Source: Isoperla grammatica (lineage: Eukaryota > Arthropoda > Insecta > Plecoptera > Perlodidae). Taken from it: a DNA stretch of 64,000 nucleotides. The notes under the pieces are model-generated. The model saw nothing but the letters and a program-made list of their open reading frames with translations, searched no databases and was not told the DNA's origin. The stretch is taken from contig OX246741.1 of assembly GCA_945910005.1 (NCBI GenBank), forward strand, positions 2,466,001 to 2,530,000, given 5' to 3'. Both the position numbers and the translations under genes were made by a program. Below are positions 46,738 through 58,963 of the stretch, in pieces (position 1 is the first letter of the stretch; every line of letters starts with the position of its first letter).

Positions 46738-48134
46738 AGAGCCAGCAACATAAAAGCTCCCCTCATAAGGTACATATGTTTTGACTATTGGAATAGGAGC
46801 GGAAAAACTACTCTACTAACAAAACGCGCGTCTTACTCCTCAACGTGGGGGCTTTTAGGCCCCACAGGGCCAAAAAAGCCGAAAAAAGGCCCAAGGTTCC
46901 CCTCATAAGGTTCATGGATGGAGTAAACGCCATTTTGTAGAGATAAGTGTCCCAAATACGAATTCGAAGAGTAAGACGGGATATTAGGGGGCGTTTACCG
47001 ATCAGACGCCATTTTACCTAAAAAGGGCCATTTTTTATTTTCGCACATGCATGCGCTTAAATACTCAAATCATATCCGGAAATGTCTCGAGACGTAGAAA
47101 AACATACATTTTAAAGAAATTTTGGGTTATTGTCCTCGCCAGACGCCCTCAAAAGCGGCCCAAAAAGGCCAAGGTTCCCCTCATAAGGTACATGAATGGA
47201 GTAAACGCCATTTTGTAGAGATAAGTGTCCCAAATACGAATTCGAAGAGTAAGACGGGATATTAGGGGGCGTTTACCGATCAGACGTCATTTTGTTCAAA
47301 AAGGGCCACTTTTTGTTTCACACGTGCACGCGCTTTAACACCCAAAACATATCCTTAAATGCCCCTAGAGGTGAATACATTTCTAAGATATTGTGTGATG
47401 TCCTCGCCAGCCCCCCCCCCCCCCACAGCCTCGATCCGGATGCGATAGTTTTGAAGCTCCGACCACCCCTAACTTTAATATACCAGTATTTATTATTATT
47501 AATGTCAGGATTTAAGGATATGTTTTGGGTGTTAAAGCGCGTGCACGTGTGAAAATAAAAAGCGGCCCTTTTTGGACAAAATGGCGTCTGATCGGTAAAC
47601 GCCCCCTAATATCCCGTCTTACTCTTCAAATTCCTATTTGGGACACTTATCTCTACAAAATGGCTTTACTTCATTCATGTACCTTATGAGGGGAACCTTG
47701 GCCTTTTTGGGCCCCTTTTGAGGGCGTCTGGCGAGGACAATAACCCAAAATTTCTTTAAAATGTATGTTTTTCTACGTCTCGAGACATTTCCGGATATGT
47801 TTTGAGTGTTTAAGCGCATGCATGTGCGAAAATAAAAAATGGCCCTTTTTGGGTAAAATGGCGTCTGATCGGTAAACGCCCCCTAATATCCCGTCTTACT
47901 CTTCGAATTCCTATTTGGGACACTTATCTCTACAAAATGGCGTTTACTCCATCTATGTACCTTATGAGGGGAACCTTGGGCCTTTTTTCGGCTTTTTTGG
48001 CCCCCTGTGGGGCCTAAAAGCCCCCACGTTGAGGAGTAAGACGCGCGTTTTGTTAGTAGAGTAGTTTTTCCGCTCCTATTTCAAAAGTCAAAACATATGT
48101 ACCTTATGAGGGGAGCTTTTATGTTGCTGGCTCT
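46738..48134. mobile_element. Second large foldback element
   Basis: A 1397-bp inverted repeat: agagccagcaacataaaagc at 46738 returns as its reverse complement ending at 48134, with arms of about 650 bp around a centre near 47435. Inside each arm a ~270-bp module starting ggttcccctcataagg occurs twice in tandem with divergence (in the left arm near 46890 and 47170). Both arms carry cgtttaccgatcagacg and cccctcataaggt. There is no transposase frame. A non-autonomous DNA element of Foldback/MITE type. A target duplication could not be fixed. Confidence 0.8.
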
Positions 48135-51100
48135 CCGTCTAGAATTGGCTCACACTAGCGCTAGGTGGGTGTTAGGAGCATTCTAAAAGTGATATTTTAA
48201 CACTTAGATTTAAAAATTTAACATTTCCTAATACTTTGAAACTAAAATAATAGTATCTTGTAGCAAATATATGTTTTTAATGGTGTCGTGGGTTCGCGTT
48301 TTCCAATATTTGGTATTAAAATAAATACAGAAGGCTCTTTGATTCAAATTATTTTCAATTTGCATGATATAACCTTGGCTTGAGTAATTGCTAACCGACA
48401 TTAAATTTATAAACCTCTTTACACAAGTAGCGTATACTGACATATTTAGAAAAACTGAACAAATCAAAAACCCAGACCCAACCGGTAATCAAACTCAGTC
48501 TTCTGCGTTTGAAGCGCGAATACACCGCGTGAACCAAAGGGTTATGACAGAACAATTTTCCCCTACTCGGTAGATATTGAATGGGCGTAGAAACCTCTCC
48601 CAGCACAGACGGTGTCTCACTCTAGGATCAAGTGCGGGAGTTAGCGTGTGTGGACGACACCCACTATGGGCACGACACCAAGAAATTCTATTAAAATCCA
48701 ATTGGACGCGAAAGCTCTCCGAAAGAGTGAGGTATGATACGGTATGGAGTGTACTGCGTGCGCAACCATGCGATGGATTGTGGTGAGAGGTCTATGATTT
48801 GTGTAGGTCTACTCACTAGGTCGCCTGAGGCATCGCGCTCTCGACAGATGGTTTTGTTTTTTAATTTAACGGGAGTTGGGAACGATAGGATTACGAGAAA
48901 CCCTTGAGTTTGCCAAAGACCCTGGTGAACTACCTTTTTTACTAACGTTGAGGACTATACAAATGATTTTAATAATAACTATGAGCTATAAAACTACGAA
49001 ATGCAACGCGCTTTTGTCAGTTATTGTTAAATCTAAAAGATTTAACATTTGTAATAGACATAGAGGTTTTAGAAGTCAAACACAAATACAAACCAGAAGA
49101 GATAATTTAACTGTCCAGCAACGAAGAAAATTTAAATATGCAAAACCATTATTATTTTATATAAAATCCTCTACCGGGAAGATTAGTTTCGATTCGATTT
49201 GAAAAAATACGTTTTGTTAGGTTATAGTTATTGGTAAAGTTAGTTAGATACCAGTCACATATGTCACACCATTCACACCAGTCACACCAGTCAAATCGGT
49301 AACACGCAGTGTTCTGGTGTCGAAGAATTGAGAATCCTGAGCGTAGATATCATTGCCGGAACAGTTGCTGATGTGTAGGAACGGTTGCTGATGTATATAA
49401 TATGTGTCGAAGAGAGGATGTGACAACCGTCATAGCACAACAGTCAAGGTTATACCAAAGATTGGACCCTATCAGCAGTTTGCAAGTAAAGTAAGACAAC
49501 ATCGTTGCGAGGGTCTCTGCGGAACCGCGTGACACAACAAGTGTGATTGAATCTGCCCCACCTGCAAGACGACCTGTCAGGGTTGCGACCGCGCATGCGC
49601 ATAGATCACCTTGATCAACTTATAGCGCGGGCATGTTGTCGTTATAAGGGCTGATGTTGTGGGGTAGTTTCCGGCCAATCCCCCTAAATAATTAGCCATT
49701 AGTCGATTAGCCCTTCTCTATGTCAGCTATTTCTACGGCCGGGTGAGCGACATCCATGCTATATAGGATCACCCCCATACTGACTCACTCACTGAAGAAT
49801 CCCCAGCGTGCGTGTTGTGAATGAGCGAAGCGATTCATTCATAAATAATATTTATGCTACTTTCTACTCGGGCATGTTTTTTTATAAATTTATTTTCGTT
49901 GTACCAATACCCTCAAGTTCAAATTTATTAAACCCCGTATAGTATAGTGTAGTATAGTGTAGTAAAGCAGTATAGAAACAAGAGGGTCTTGAGGCTACTC
50001 AACATGATAGATGAGGAGTTGGTCTGAAACCTTGGTCTACACCTATACAACGAAACCAAACAATGAAAATGTGATTTTCAAACGGTTTGTTTTAAGAAAT
50101 CATATAATTTAATTTTACTTTCCTTACCAACGCAAAGTGGAATATAATTTTATTTCAATACACGTTTATGAAAAACACTTTAATCGCATTATTTCAAAAT
50201 TTAAACGCCTATGTCTACGCAAAAACAACTTTTGCATTTTGTCGTTGGGAGTTTTACGAGCCACCCGTTCTGGCGTTCTTAGAGTTTCACATGAGTTTTG
50301 TAGTAACGTGGAAAATCTCATTTTTCGCGCTCACCAGCATAATATTATGATTTAGGTCAAAACTTAAATAAAAGTTTTAATTTTATTACTAAAGTTAGGA
50401 CTTTGCGCATGATTATTCATTTTCTACCCATGTTACTCTGTGGTTCTAAAAACGTTCTAAATGCGCAATATTGTGTAAAGAATAACTTATAGTTATAACC
50501 AACCTCATGCGGCCTTAAATCTATTCTAACTATTGGTGGATGGCTACATTTGTATTAATAATATAGACATAATGATTTTGTTCATTATATCAACTCATTT
50601 AAATACGAGTTTATGAATAATTGATATCAAACGATTTTAATGGTCAGTTTATGAGTTTTTACCCAGTTTAACGTAATTTCAAATCAATTCAATTCTTGAT
50701 GACAGTATTAAGTGATCACAAACGATGTTAAAGAGATATTTACAAACACATTATTAATATATGCATTGAAACGGTTCACATTTTTCATATGGACATAATA
50801 AATAAATTGCATTTAGATTGATATGTAAAGTAGGAAAATAACAAAACCACAACATTGATTACTGGAGATTAAAATATCCATTATTTGTATATTATTTTAC
50901 TAATTAAGTGGACCTATGACATATACAATTCCAATCAAATTCAACTGCAGTAGTTAAGTATGATAACTACAACTAGAGTGTAACGTGTTTCATTTCAACA
51001 TACGTTTATGAAAAACATTGTCATCTCATTATGCCAAAATTTAAACGCCAATGGTGATGTAGAACCGCATCAGCGTTGACCTAACCTAACCTGACCTGAC

Positions 51101-54100
51101 CTAATCCAACTCAACCTTACCCAGCCTCCCCGTTTGTAATTTGTAAACGTTTGTTTTGTGGAGGAAACCCCCACCTCATATAGAACAGCGACGCAGTATC
51201 TATTTCTGCACCGCATGATCCACCCTCACGCCTCCTCCCTACATTCACGCAAGCTTAGTCTTTGACAATCTGAACAAGATACACGGCCATAAAGATTGCC
51301 TGGACACAAGTCTGGAATAATTGGATTAGTTTCCCAACGTTCAGTGGTCACTCAGACTCCAAAGCTTCGTCCACTCGTTCGCTTTGACCGGATTAAGAAG
51401 GGGCTGATTTCGAAAAGTGGTTTTGGAGATTCGAGTAATAAGTCGAACTCGATGAGTAAATGTGGGAGGAGGTTCGGTCAATGGAAGAGAAGGGTGTTCT
51501 AAGGGTTAAAAAGTTGGACTCAAAAGGAAATTTACACTTTCCGAATGTTGATTGCTCTGATTTCAGGAACTGAGCTATACAACCATTCTGCTAAGGAATA
51601 ACTTTTTTAAACAAACGATTTGTTTTGTAGTTAACATCATGATTTAAATGAATGTAGGGAACGTCTTATCAGCCAATGAATAGGCCTTACTTCCTACTCA
51701 ACTACGATTTATACGTTGTATACATTGTATAGAGAATATTTTATTTATCAATCTTGCTAGTGATGATTATAAATAACAATGTTACATTTCTGGTTGGCTC
51801 TGTGAGATTTTTCGTGCTCCGAACGTGTAAGTTCTTTTGGTTCCGTTGATAGTTAAAGCAAAGGGTAGGCTCAATAATAAACGCGAGCGGAATTCGTTTT
51901 TTATTTTTTATTCAATAATATCTTAAGAAGACCACACAATGTCAAAAAGTGATGACATAAAATGTGGTTTTGTGAGAACGATAACTGAATTAAAATTGTT
52001 TGAAATATTTTAATCATTTTATAAGGATTCAAAATAGATATAAAATAGCATATTATGATTTTTCTAAAAATAATTCCCGCGTTTGGTGGAGGTGCCGGGT
52101 TAAGTGAAAGTTGAAATAAACCTGGTTCGTTTGACCTTGAAATGTTATACTGGAGTTATCCTACTTTATTTACAGATTGAGCAATGATTTTACTCTCATT
52201 TTCAATAGCTGCTAGTGATCGGGAATCTCTCATGATTCTCACATATCATATATCCCAGTTTAGGTTGAATGTCGTAACAACCTATATTGAATTGGAAATA
52301 AGCTTGCTTAGAACACCTCAGTTTCATTTCACGTTTTAGTAAAACGATATAGAAAAACCAGTGCATTTTAACATTTAAAATTACATATTCAAGATGTAGG
52401 TAAAACATCTCTATTCTATAGTAAGATCGAAAACAGCAGTTAAATTCACATTTAGACAATATGATATCTCATAAACTGTGCAACCTTGTAAATGTTAGTG
52501 TCGTACAATTACACGTATGACTGCACATCATACATGTCTGCATTAAGCAGAAGACCCACATTTACCAAGAGCGCAACATACCAAATAGACAACGGGAACA
52601 ACAATCTAGCTTCCTTGTCAAACACAGATAGATTCAAACTGACCCGTGTGCTCGCTCGAATTACAAATAGTGAAAAACACTCGACTCTAAACGTCTACAG
52701 CATTTACATGATGAAGTAAGCGGGTACAGTAACGCCTGCTAGCGCTCTTCTCAACGCGCGGCCGTTTGAGGAACTGTCATTACTTAATTTAGTACAAGGG
52801 AAAGGTCGTTCCTATCCACCAGCTATATATATAGTATCTTCCTTTCATATAATTAAGTTCGGTAATTGAATTAACGAGTACACGGTTGAGTAGGTTTGGA
52901 TACAATATGGCCTCTTAGGGTGAAACTACGCAAGCCTTGGTCATGTATTGAATGCTAGCGTGGATGGGAATATCCCAGGGTAGATGGGTTTCAGTGCCTA
53001 CTGGTTTTATTAAGCATTATTCGAGGCTAAGATGATCATGGTTACAACTTACATTAAACTGTGGATACAACCGCGAATGTTCTACACTGATTTGAATTTG
53101 AATTGAGTAATCCGGGGAAGTTTGTTTTTCAAAATGCGGAATACATTCATTTCGAATTTTAAATTGTTTTTGTGTATTTGGAGAATATACATTACCTAAG
53201 TTTTGGCTATTTATCCATCATTCCATACATCAAAACGTTTTCACTTCACTTCAGAATTCACTCACAGATACATTTTGGTAGGTAAATCTTCTCTACCCAT
53301 TTACTTAAAGTTAAGCGTATTATTGCAATGCTAGACTGTTTGTTTACTGAACAGTAACAGAACCATGTAGCCTCTTTGATTAATTGGATTAAATACTACC
53401 AATTGTGCACTGAAATTGTTTATTTTTAAAACCAAGTTTGTAGAGTGTAGAATGAATTTACAAATATATTCAATGGGATTGCAGTTTTGTTCGTTGCCCT
53501 GTATGTTTTAGAATAGCAAAAACAACAAGAATCCTGTCAATGAAGAGCATACTAATACACCCATTGTGCACTTAATATGTGCACTTAATAGCCACTCTTC
53601 TTCTATGGAAAGGTCATTCTCCCGGTGTCAATCTATGCGAAGTGTTTGTTTAATGAATCGAAGTAATAATTAGACACTCTGAGTTATTTACACATGAAAT
53701 TGAAGAGAAAACCACAAGTTCGAAACAACTAGACACTAGACGGGTGCGGAGGTCAATGAGTAGGGGCATCAACCTGGCATTGCCCTCAACCCTCCCACGA
53801 GACTCTGCCCAACAATAACTCCTTTAATTACTGTATGCAGCGTGCCTACTGTTATGACAGTCAGTTCAAGAACAGCCGCTTGGGGGCGCCACCGTCGCAG
53901 ACAGACGACGTAGACGCACTCTGTTGGTTTGTCACGTGATCAAGGACTACCACGTGGCCGCGCCACCGTCGCTGCACCGAGCTAACCGAAGGTTATAAAC
54001 GTCGGTTTACATGCTTTTGTGTACGATTTAAGGGTTTTAGTTGAATGAAGCCAAAGGAATTTAACAACGATTTAGAAAAACCATAGCAACGTTAACTCTT

Positions 54101-57100
54101 GTACCTAAAATTCGTAGCCCAGCCAATGAGTGGCGACATTTTATAAATCCGACCAATGGTAGCGATTCTAAGTAAAACATTTAGGAAAACACGTTTTCGG
54201 AACAAAATTGTAAGAGAATGTGTAAGCCGACTTTAAATTATCCCCAATGGATATGTTTCAATCAGGTGGTAGGAAGTAAACCTTACGTTGATACAATTGC
54301 ACTTGACTATTTAGTAAGCATGAGTCAACTTACAACTTAATCATAGTTGATCTTTGCGAAGTAAATGTGTGGAGGATCCTACAAATCTTGGTAATTGTTA
54401 ATAAGTAGCCATTGCGTGTTGCATAGCGGCACAATGCGGTGGTCAGTATTACCCTCAAGTGTATTTATGTAGAGAGAGTCTACTTATTATTTAGTACTTT
54501 CTATTATTAGCGCTTTGGTTTGTAGGGATGCGGTGCCCAGCGGCCGTATGGGGTGTGTGTCTTAGGCCCTATTGCGTGTTGCCGTAACTGACCACAAGTA
54601 AACTATGCAAGGGTAGGTTGGTTTAGCCCGCACAAAGCTGTGGCCAGAGTCAAGCACAGTTTGCCGGCAACAGTAGTAATATCTGAGGAGTTGGGGATTA
54701 TGTTCAACGCAGACACTGAGGGTGTATTAGCATCTGTTTGGTGAAGAGGGTTACCGGGGCGACGGGGAGGGATCTTAAGATTCATTTTCTTATTTTTTTA
54801 TTTTCATTATATACATTATTTATTTGAAAATAGATATCCCACAATATTCAATATTTGATGTTATGTAACGCTTACAACAAATGGAACGAACAGATACAGA
54901 AATGTGGAAGAAAAGGATGCTTATCAATGTGTTATATCAACAGAACATATGATCATTTTATAAGTTATGAGCTGTTGTGTCATACATGTCATACAATCTA
55001 TGCCAAGTCATAACGCGCGACTCATATGCAGAGTTCAGACTGTGAAACGATTCAGGATGTGTGTTGAAATTCCGTCTTTGAATACTCACAACCACAGAGA
55101 ATAGTCCAAACATTGATATCCATCATAAACACACTTGAAACGTCTCTTTCTATTGGTCAATACACACCTCGATCGTCTCTGCCCCACGCGAGTCTTTAGG
55201 CTCTAGTTCCCTTCCTCAGACGCGTATTCGCTTCATGTTGTTATCACCGCCTTCTCAGGGGATTGCGCCGCTCTCACGTAAGTGATTTGTAGGCAAGACG
55301 TGTGTTCAGAGGGCAGTGTGTTTATGATTGATAGTACAGCGGTCGTTCTTTAGCTTCATCCCGCAAGACAGAGCGAGTCAATGTGGGATCACGATGCACG
55401 TCAATCATTGTACGCGTTATTTTAGTCGAGCGGCTAAGTTATTGTGCGGTATGGGATGACAAACATACATAGCGGGGATTGTATAGAAACAATATACGTT
55501 ATAAAATAGTTTGTTACGAATTTTGTGTGCATTGCAATAAAAAAATACCCAAAATTTATATTGATTTTGGTAAATTAATATTCGTAGGACGGTAATAAAA
55601 AACATGATCGTGAATTTGATATGGGATATTTGTAAATTATAGAGAATTTCTGAGTACTTTGTTTGGGACTCACTTAGTGTTTCTGTAAGAAAACACGCTA
55701 CTGATAAGTAAAACTCGTCTACCCGGCACCTCCACCAATCAGCTTCGAAGGCAGGATAGAATTTTAAACCTCTTTAGACCCACTCAAATAATAAAAATTG
55801 CCGAATATTTAAACTAAACATGTTATTATTTCATTCTGACCAGAGTCCCAATCATAGAAGTATTCGAATAAAAACTCACAAGAATTTAAAATTGTATCCA
55901 GTTGAATAAACTAGAGTGAAAGAAGATTTAAAACAAAGAAGGCCCTAATGTATATTAAATATTAATCATCCGTAAAAATATTTGATTAAAACCAGACATT
56001 ATAAAAATTCAACTCCAAGTGTACCTGGCAATGTTATACTTCATATGAAACCGATGTTAAATTCATTGTAAACTAGCTTCAGTGGTTTAATGGTAAAGCC
56101 ACCCGCCAGGCAAATGCTACAGTTGGGCTTATTTTCAGTCGTGGTTTAGTTTAGTAATTTCTGATTAGCTCTAAAATATTTCCACCCAAGAACGTGTTTT
56201 AACAGTTAAAAAAAAAAAAAAAAAAAAACTACAAATTTGATCTACACGACGCCAGACCGTAGGGAAGAGGGGGGGGAGGGGGGGGGAGGGGGGGGGGTCA
56301 TACACACTACCTGGTCGGGTCTACCCGTCTTACACATCATTATTTGAATACAAATCATTCCAAAACGATCATTATGAAATCAAGAGTATGCTCCCTACGA
56401 TTGCTGCAATCTGATTGGTTGTTGGCGAGTAGTACAGCCAGCATCTTTCATCACCTAACCAAGACTTTACAACTTATATAAATGAGCATGATGAGAAATG
56501 AGAGTAATGGAGGAAGGTAGACGTTGTCTGCATTATCAACGCAGTAGGGGCCCCTTCTGAAGATATTAGGGTGATAAATGGGGAACATTTAATTATTGGG
56601 AGGGGGCCTTTAATCTACGAAGAAGGCTGATTAATACAGAAGAGTGTAAAAAGTGACGTTTTAAGATAATTATTGTAGTTAAAGATAAGCCCAGGTTTCG
56701 TCCTAAGGAAACCAGAATAAACAGAAAGATAATGTTCACAAATTGAATTAAAATTTCAAATTTGTTAGATTGAAATAATACAAGTAGACGTTGAAACAGT
56801 TTGGTATTCATCTTATTATGAAGATAGAGAGATTCTTGCTTATTAAACCTGGCGTCTTCCTTCGGGGCAGATTTGTAAAAACTGTCACGAAAGAGAAGTT
56901 GTTTTGTAAACGATACATGACTAAGACATACATAAAATATTATGCACATCATGAAACGAATATCATGCTACCTGTTGATAAAACAGTATTTTTCAAAACA
57001 TTTTAAGGCAAGCGTTAGTTATTGTTTTGTATAGACAATTCAAATCGCTTTCTTTTCTTTCGTAAATCATAATTTTTAAAAGAAACCAATGTATGGACTT

Positions 57101-58326
57101 CCATTGAGCTGCAAAAATGAAAACAACCCTAGCATTATACCCTAAAATACTCATTATTGACATGTGTTTTGTATCTTTTATACATTGTTCTTGCTGTCAT
57201 TGCCCCAGTCGTCGGTAAGAAAGCTTTCTACACACATGGCCTAGTGTGAAAGTGTCTAAAATGGAATAATGCAAGAGAGATAGTTTGCAAGTTTAGCTCT
57301 TTGGAATTACATTCAGTACATGTTTCAATTCAATTCCACCACTTGTAAGTTTTTGTGTTAATTCTCGAAGGATCTGCTTTACACCCTCCTCTGAGGGTTC
57401 TCCTAGTTTATTGATATTGGGTCCTATAAGTTAGACTGATTAATGAAGTCATTAATTTCTTCCGTTGAAACTAAATTCACCCCAGCTGAAGACGCACAAG
57501 CGTAACAGAAATGCGTTCCTTTCAGTGTAAGACATGAGATGGGGGAAGACTGAATGAGAAATTTACACCGTCCGTTTCAAACGGACAATGGCGGACTGTC
57601 TCGGTAACTTTGTGATTGGACTCCAACTTACGATGTTTGGCATTATTCATTACGACATAAGTGTCGAAGCGCCTTTCCATCCAAACTTGATATTTAGGAA
57701 CGAATGAAAATTCAAAATAAACTTCAGTGATCCAGTGATAATTAGAGATGGCATTAATTCTTTGAATTAGAATACTATTAGTTTTCAAGTGGTTTACTAT
57801 CTTCATTCGATTCAATATTTTGGTGATCTGAAACCTATTTTTAACGGCATAACTTCTCAAAACGACCGGTACCAACGATATAAAAATTCTAAAAATGGAT
57901 ATTTGCCAATAATAAAAGGCCAGTTAAAATAAGAGTGTACTATAACAAAGTTTACCCGAAAATGTTGATGCTTACATTTTCAAATGAGGTTATTGCATTG
58001 TAAAATATATGAAGATGATGATTGAGCTAGTTTCGGATGTGTTATTGTTGGTGGTCGACTTAAATAATAGTTTCAATATATACATAAATTTAGTTTTATT
58101 TTAATGTAGCATCAACAGAGCTAGAGTTAGAATAGAGTAGTTGGGTAGTGTTACAAAACACGTTTGTTAAAAAAAATCTTTGAAATAAGGTTCTACAAAT
58201 AAAGTCGAGCTTCTAAAACGATAGCGTGAGCGCAGTATGGCCGTGCGCCATCTTGCGCATGCGCGTTGTCTCGGCCGCTCACTCACTGCGGCCTTGAAGG
58301 GATTCCCGCATGCAGCGGCTTACCAA
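48135..58326. other. Ten kilobases of non-coding DNA
   Basis: No exon, RNA gene or mobile-element coding is supportable. Small landmarks: a tRNA-like fragment at 48476-48548 (minus), repeated tatag/gtag motifs at 49937-49975, diverged duplicates at 50155-50215 and 50998-51055, a short cctaacctaacctgacctg run at 51080-51105, a tRNA-like fragment near 56074-56150, and a poly-A then G-rich tract at 56208-56298. An open frame at 54603-54785 (minus, 60 codons) has protein-like composition but no known domain. Confidence 0.5.
56269..56298 (+). repeat. G-rich tract
   Basis: G-runs of seven or more separated by single A residues; capable in principle of forming a G-quadruplex. It lies about 50 bp from an 18-20 base poly-A run (near 56210-56228). 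Confidence 0.85.
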
Positions 58327-58328
58327 TA

Positions 58329-58963
58329 AAGGTGAATTCACGACCTTGCGTGGCCGTGCATGCAGCGCCGTCCGTGCTGCTGCAGTAGTGCGTGGGAAGT
58401 TCTATGTGTTCACGACCCGGCCGGCACAGATGCGGTTTCACTGCCTAGGCCTCCGCCTATTGTATCACTAGGACTGCCGTATTACTAGGCCGATACATAT
58501 AAATTCAGTGTTAAGAAATAATAAGATATTGGCGTAGGCCTAGGCATTACCTTGTAGGCTTTCTAGAACATAGAGAAATTCCTAGAATAGAGAAATATAG
58601 CACTCTAGGTTGCTTTTTGTGTTGTAAAAGACGCGTTCATGTAACTGTGTGTAGGGTTATGTTTGTTTTGATTTGAGCCGTGTTGCAGTTTGGTTGCAGT
58701 GATCACGGCCATCTAAATCGTGATATTGTCTGTTTCTGATTGGCTTAAAGCCTCGGTGGGTCAGTCGCCTTGGCCACAGCCAGTGTGAGCCATCAGAATA
58801 TATACGATCTATGGAGGTATGACTTGCGTGCAGTGCTGCAAAAGTTGAATGTCGACCAACTTCGGCAGCGCTGCACTGCACTGCATGCAAGTCGTTTCTG
58901 ATTGGTCTACCAGCCGCTGCACCGCGCTGCATGCACGGCCACGCAAGGTCGTGAATTCACCTT
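58329..58963. mobile_element. 635-bp MITE with 39-bp terminal inverted repeats
   Basis: aaggtgaattcacgaccttg… at 58329-58367 is matched exactly by its reverse complement at 58925-58963. Both ends are flanked by TA (58327-58328 and 58964-58965), consistent with a TA target duplication as in Tc1/mariner-type insertion. A TAA/TTA-type duplication cannot be excluded because the junction is palindromic. The interior has inner repeats around gcagcgctgcactgca. No transposase. Confidence 0.8.

Noticed and set aside
51080..51110. Interstitial telomere-like (CCTAA)n
   Set aside because: Only two or three exact pentamers before it degenerates to cctga; too short to call.
54603..54785. 60-codon minus-strand frame with protein-like composition
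   Set aside because: Too short, no known domain and no splice sites that I could support.
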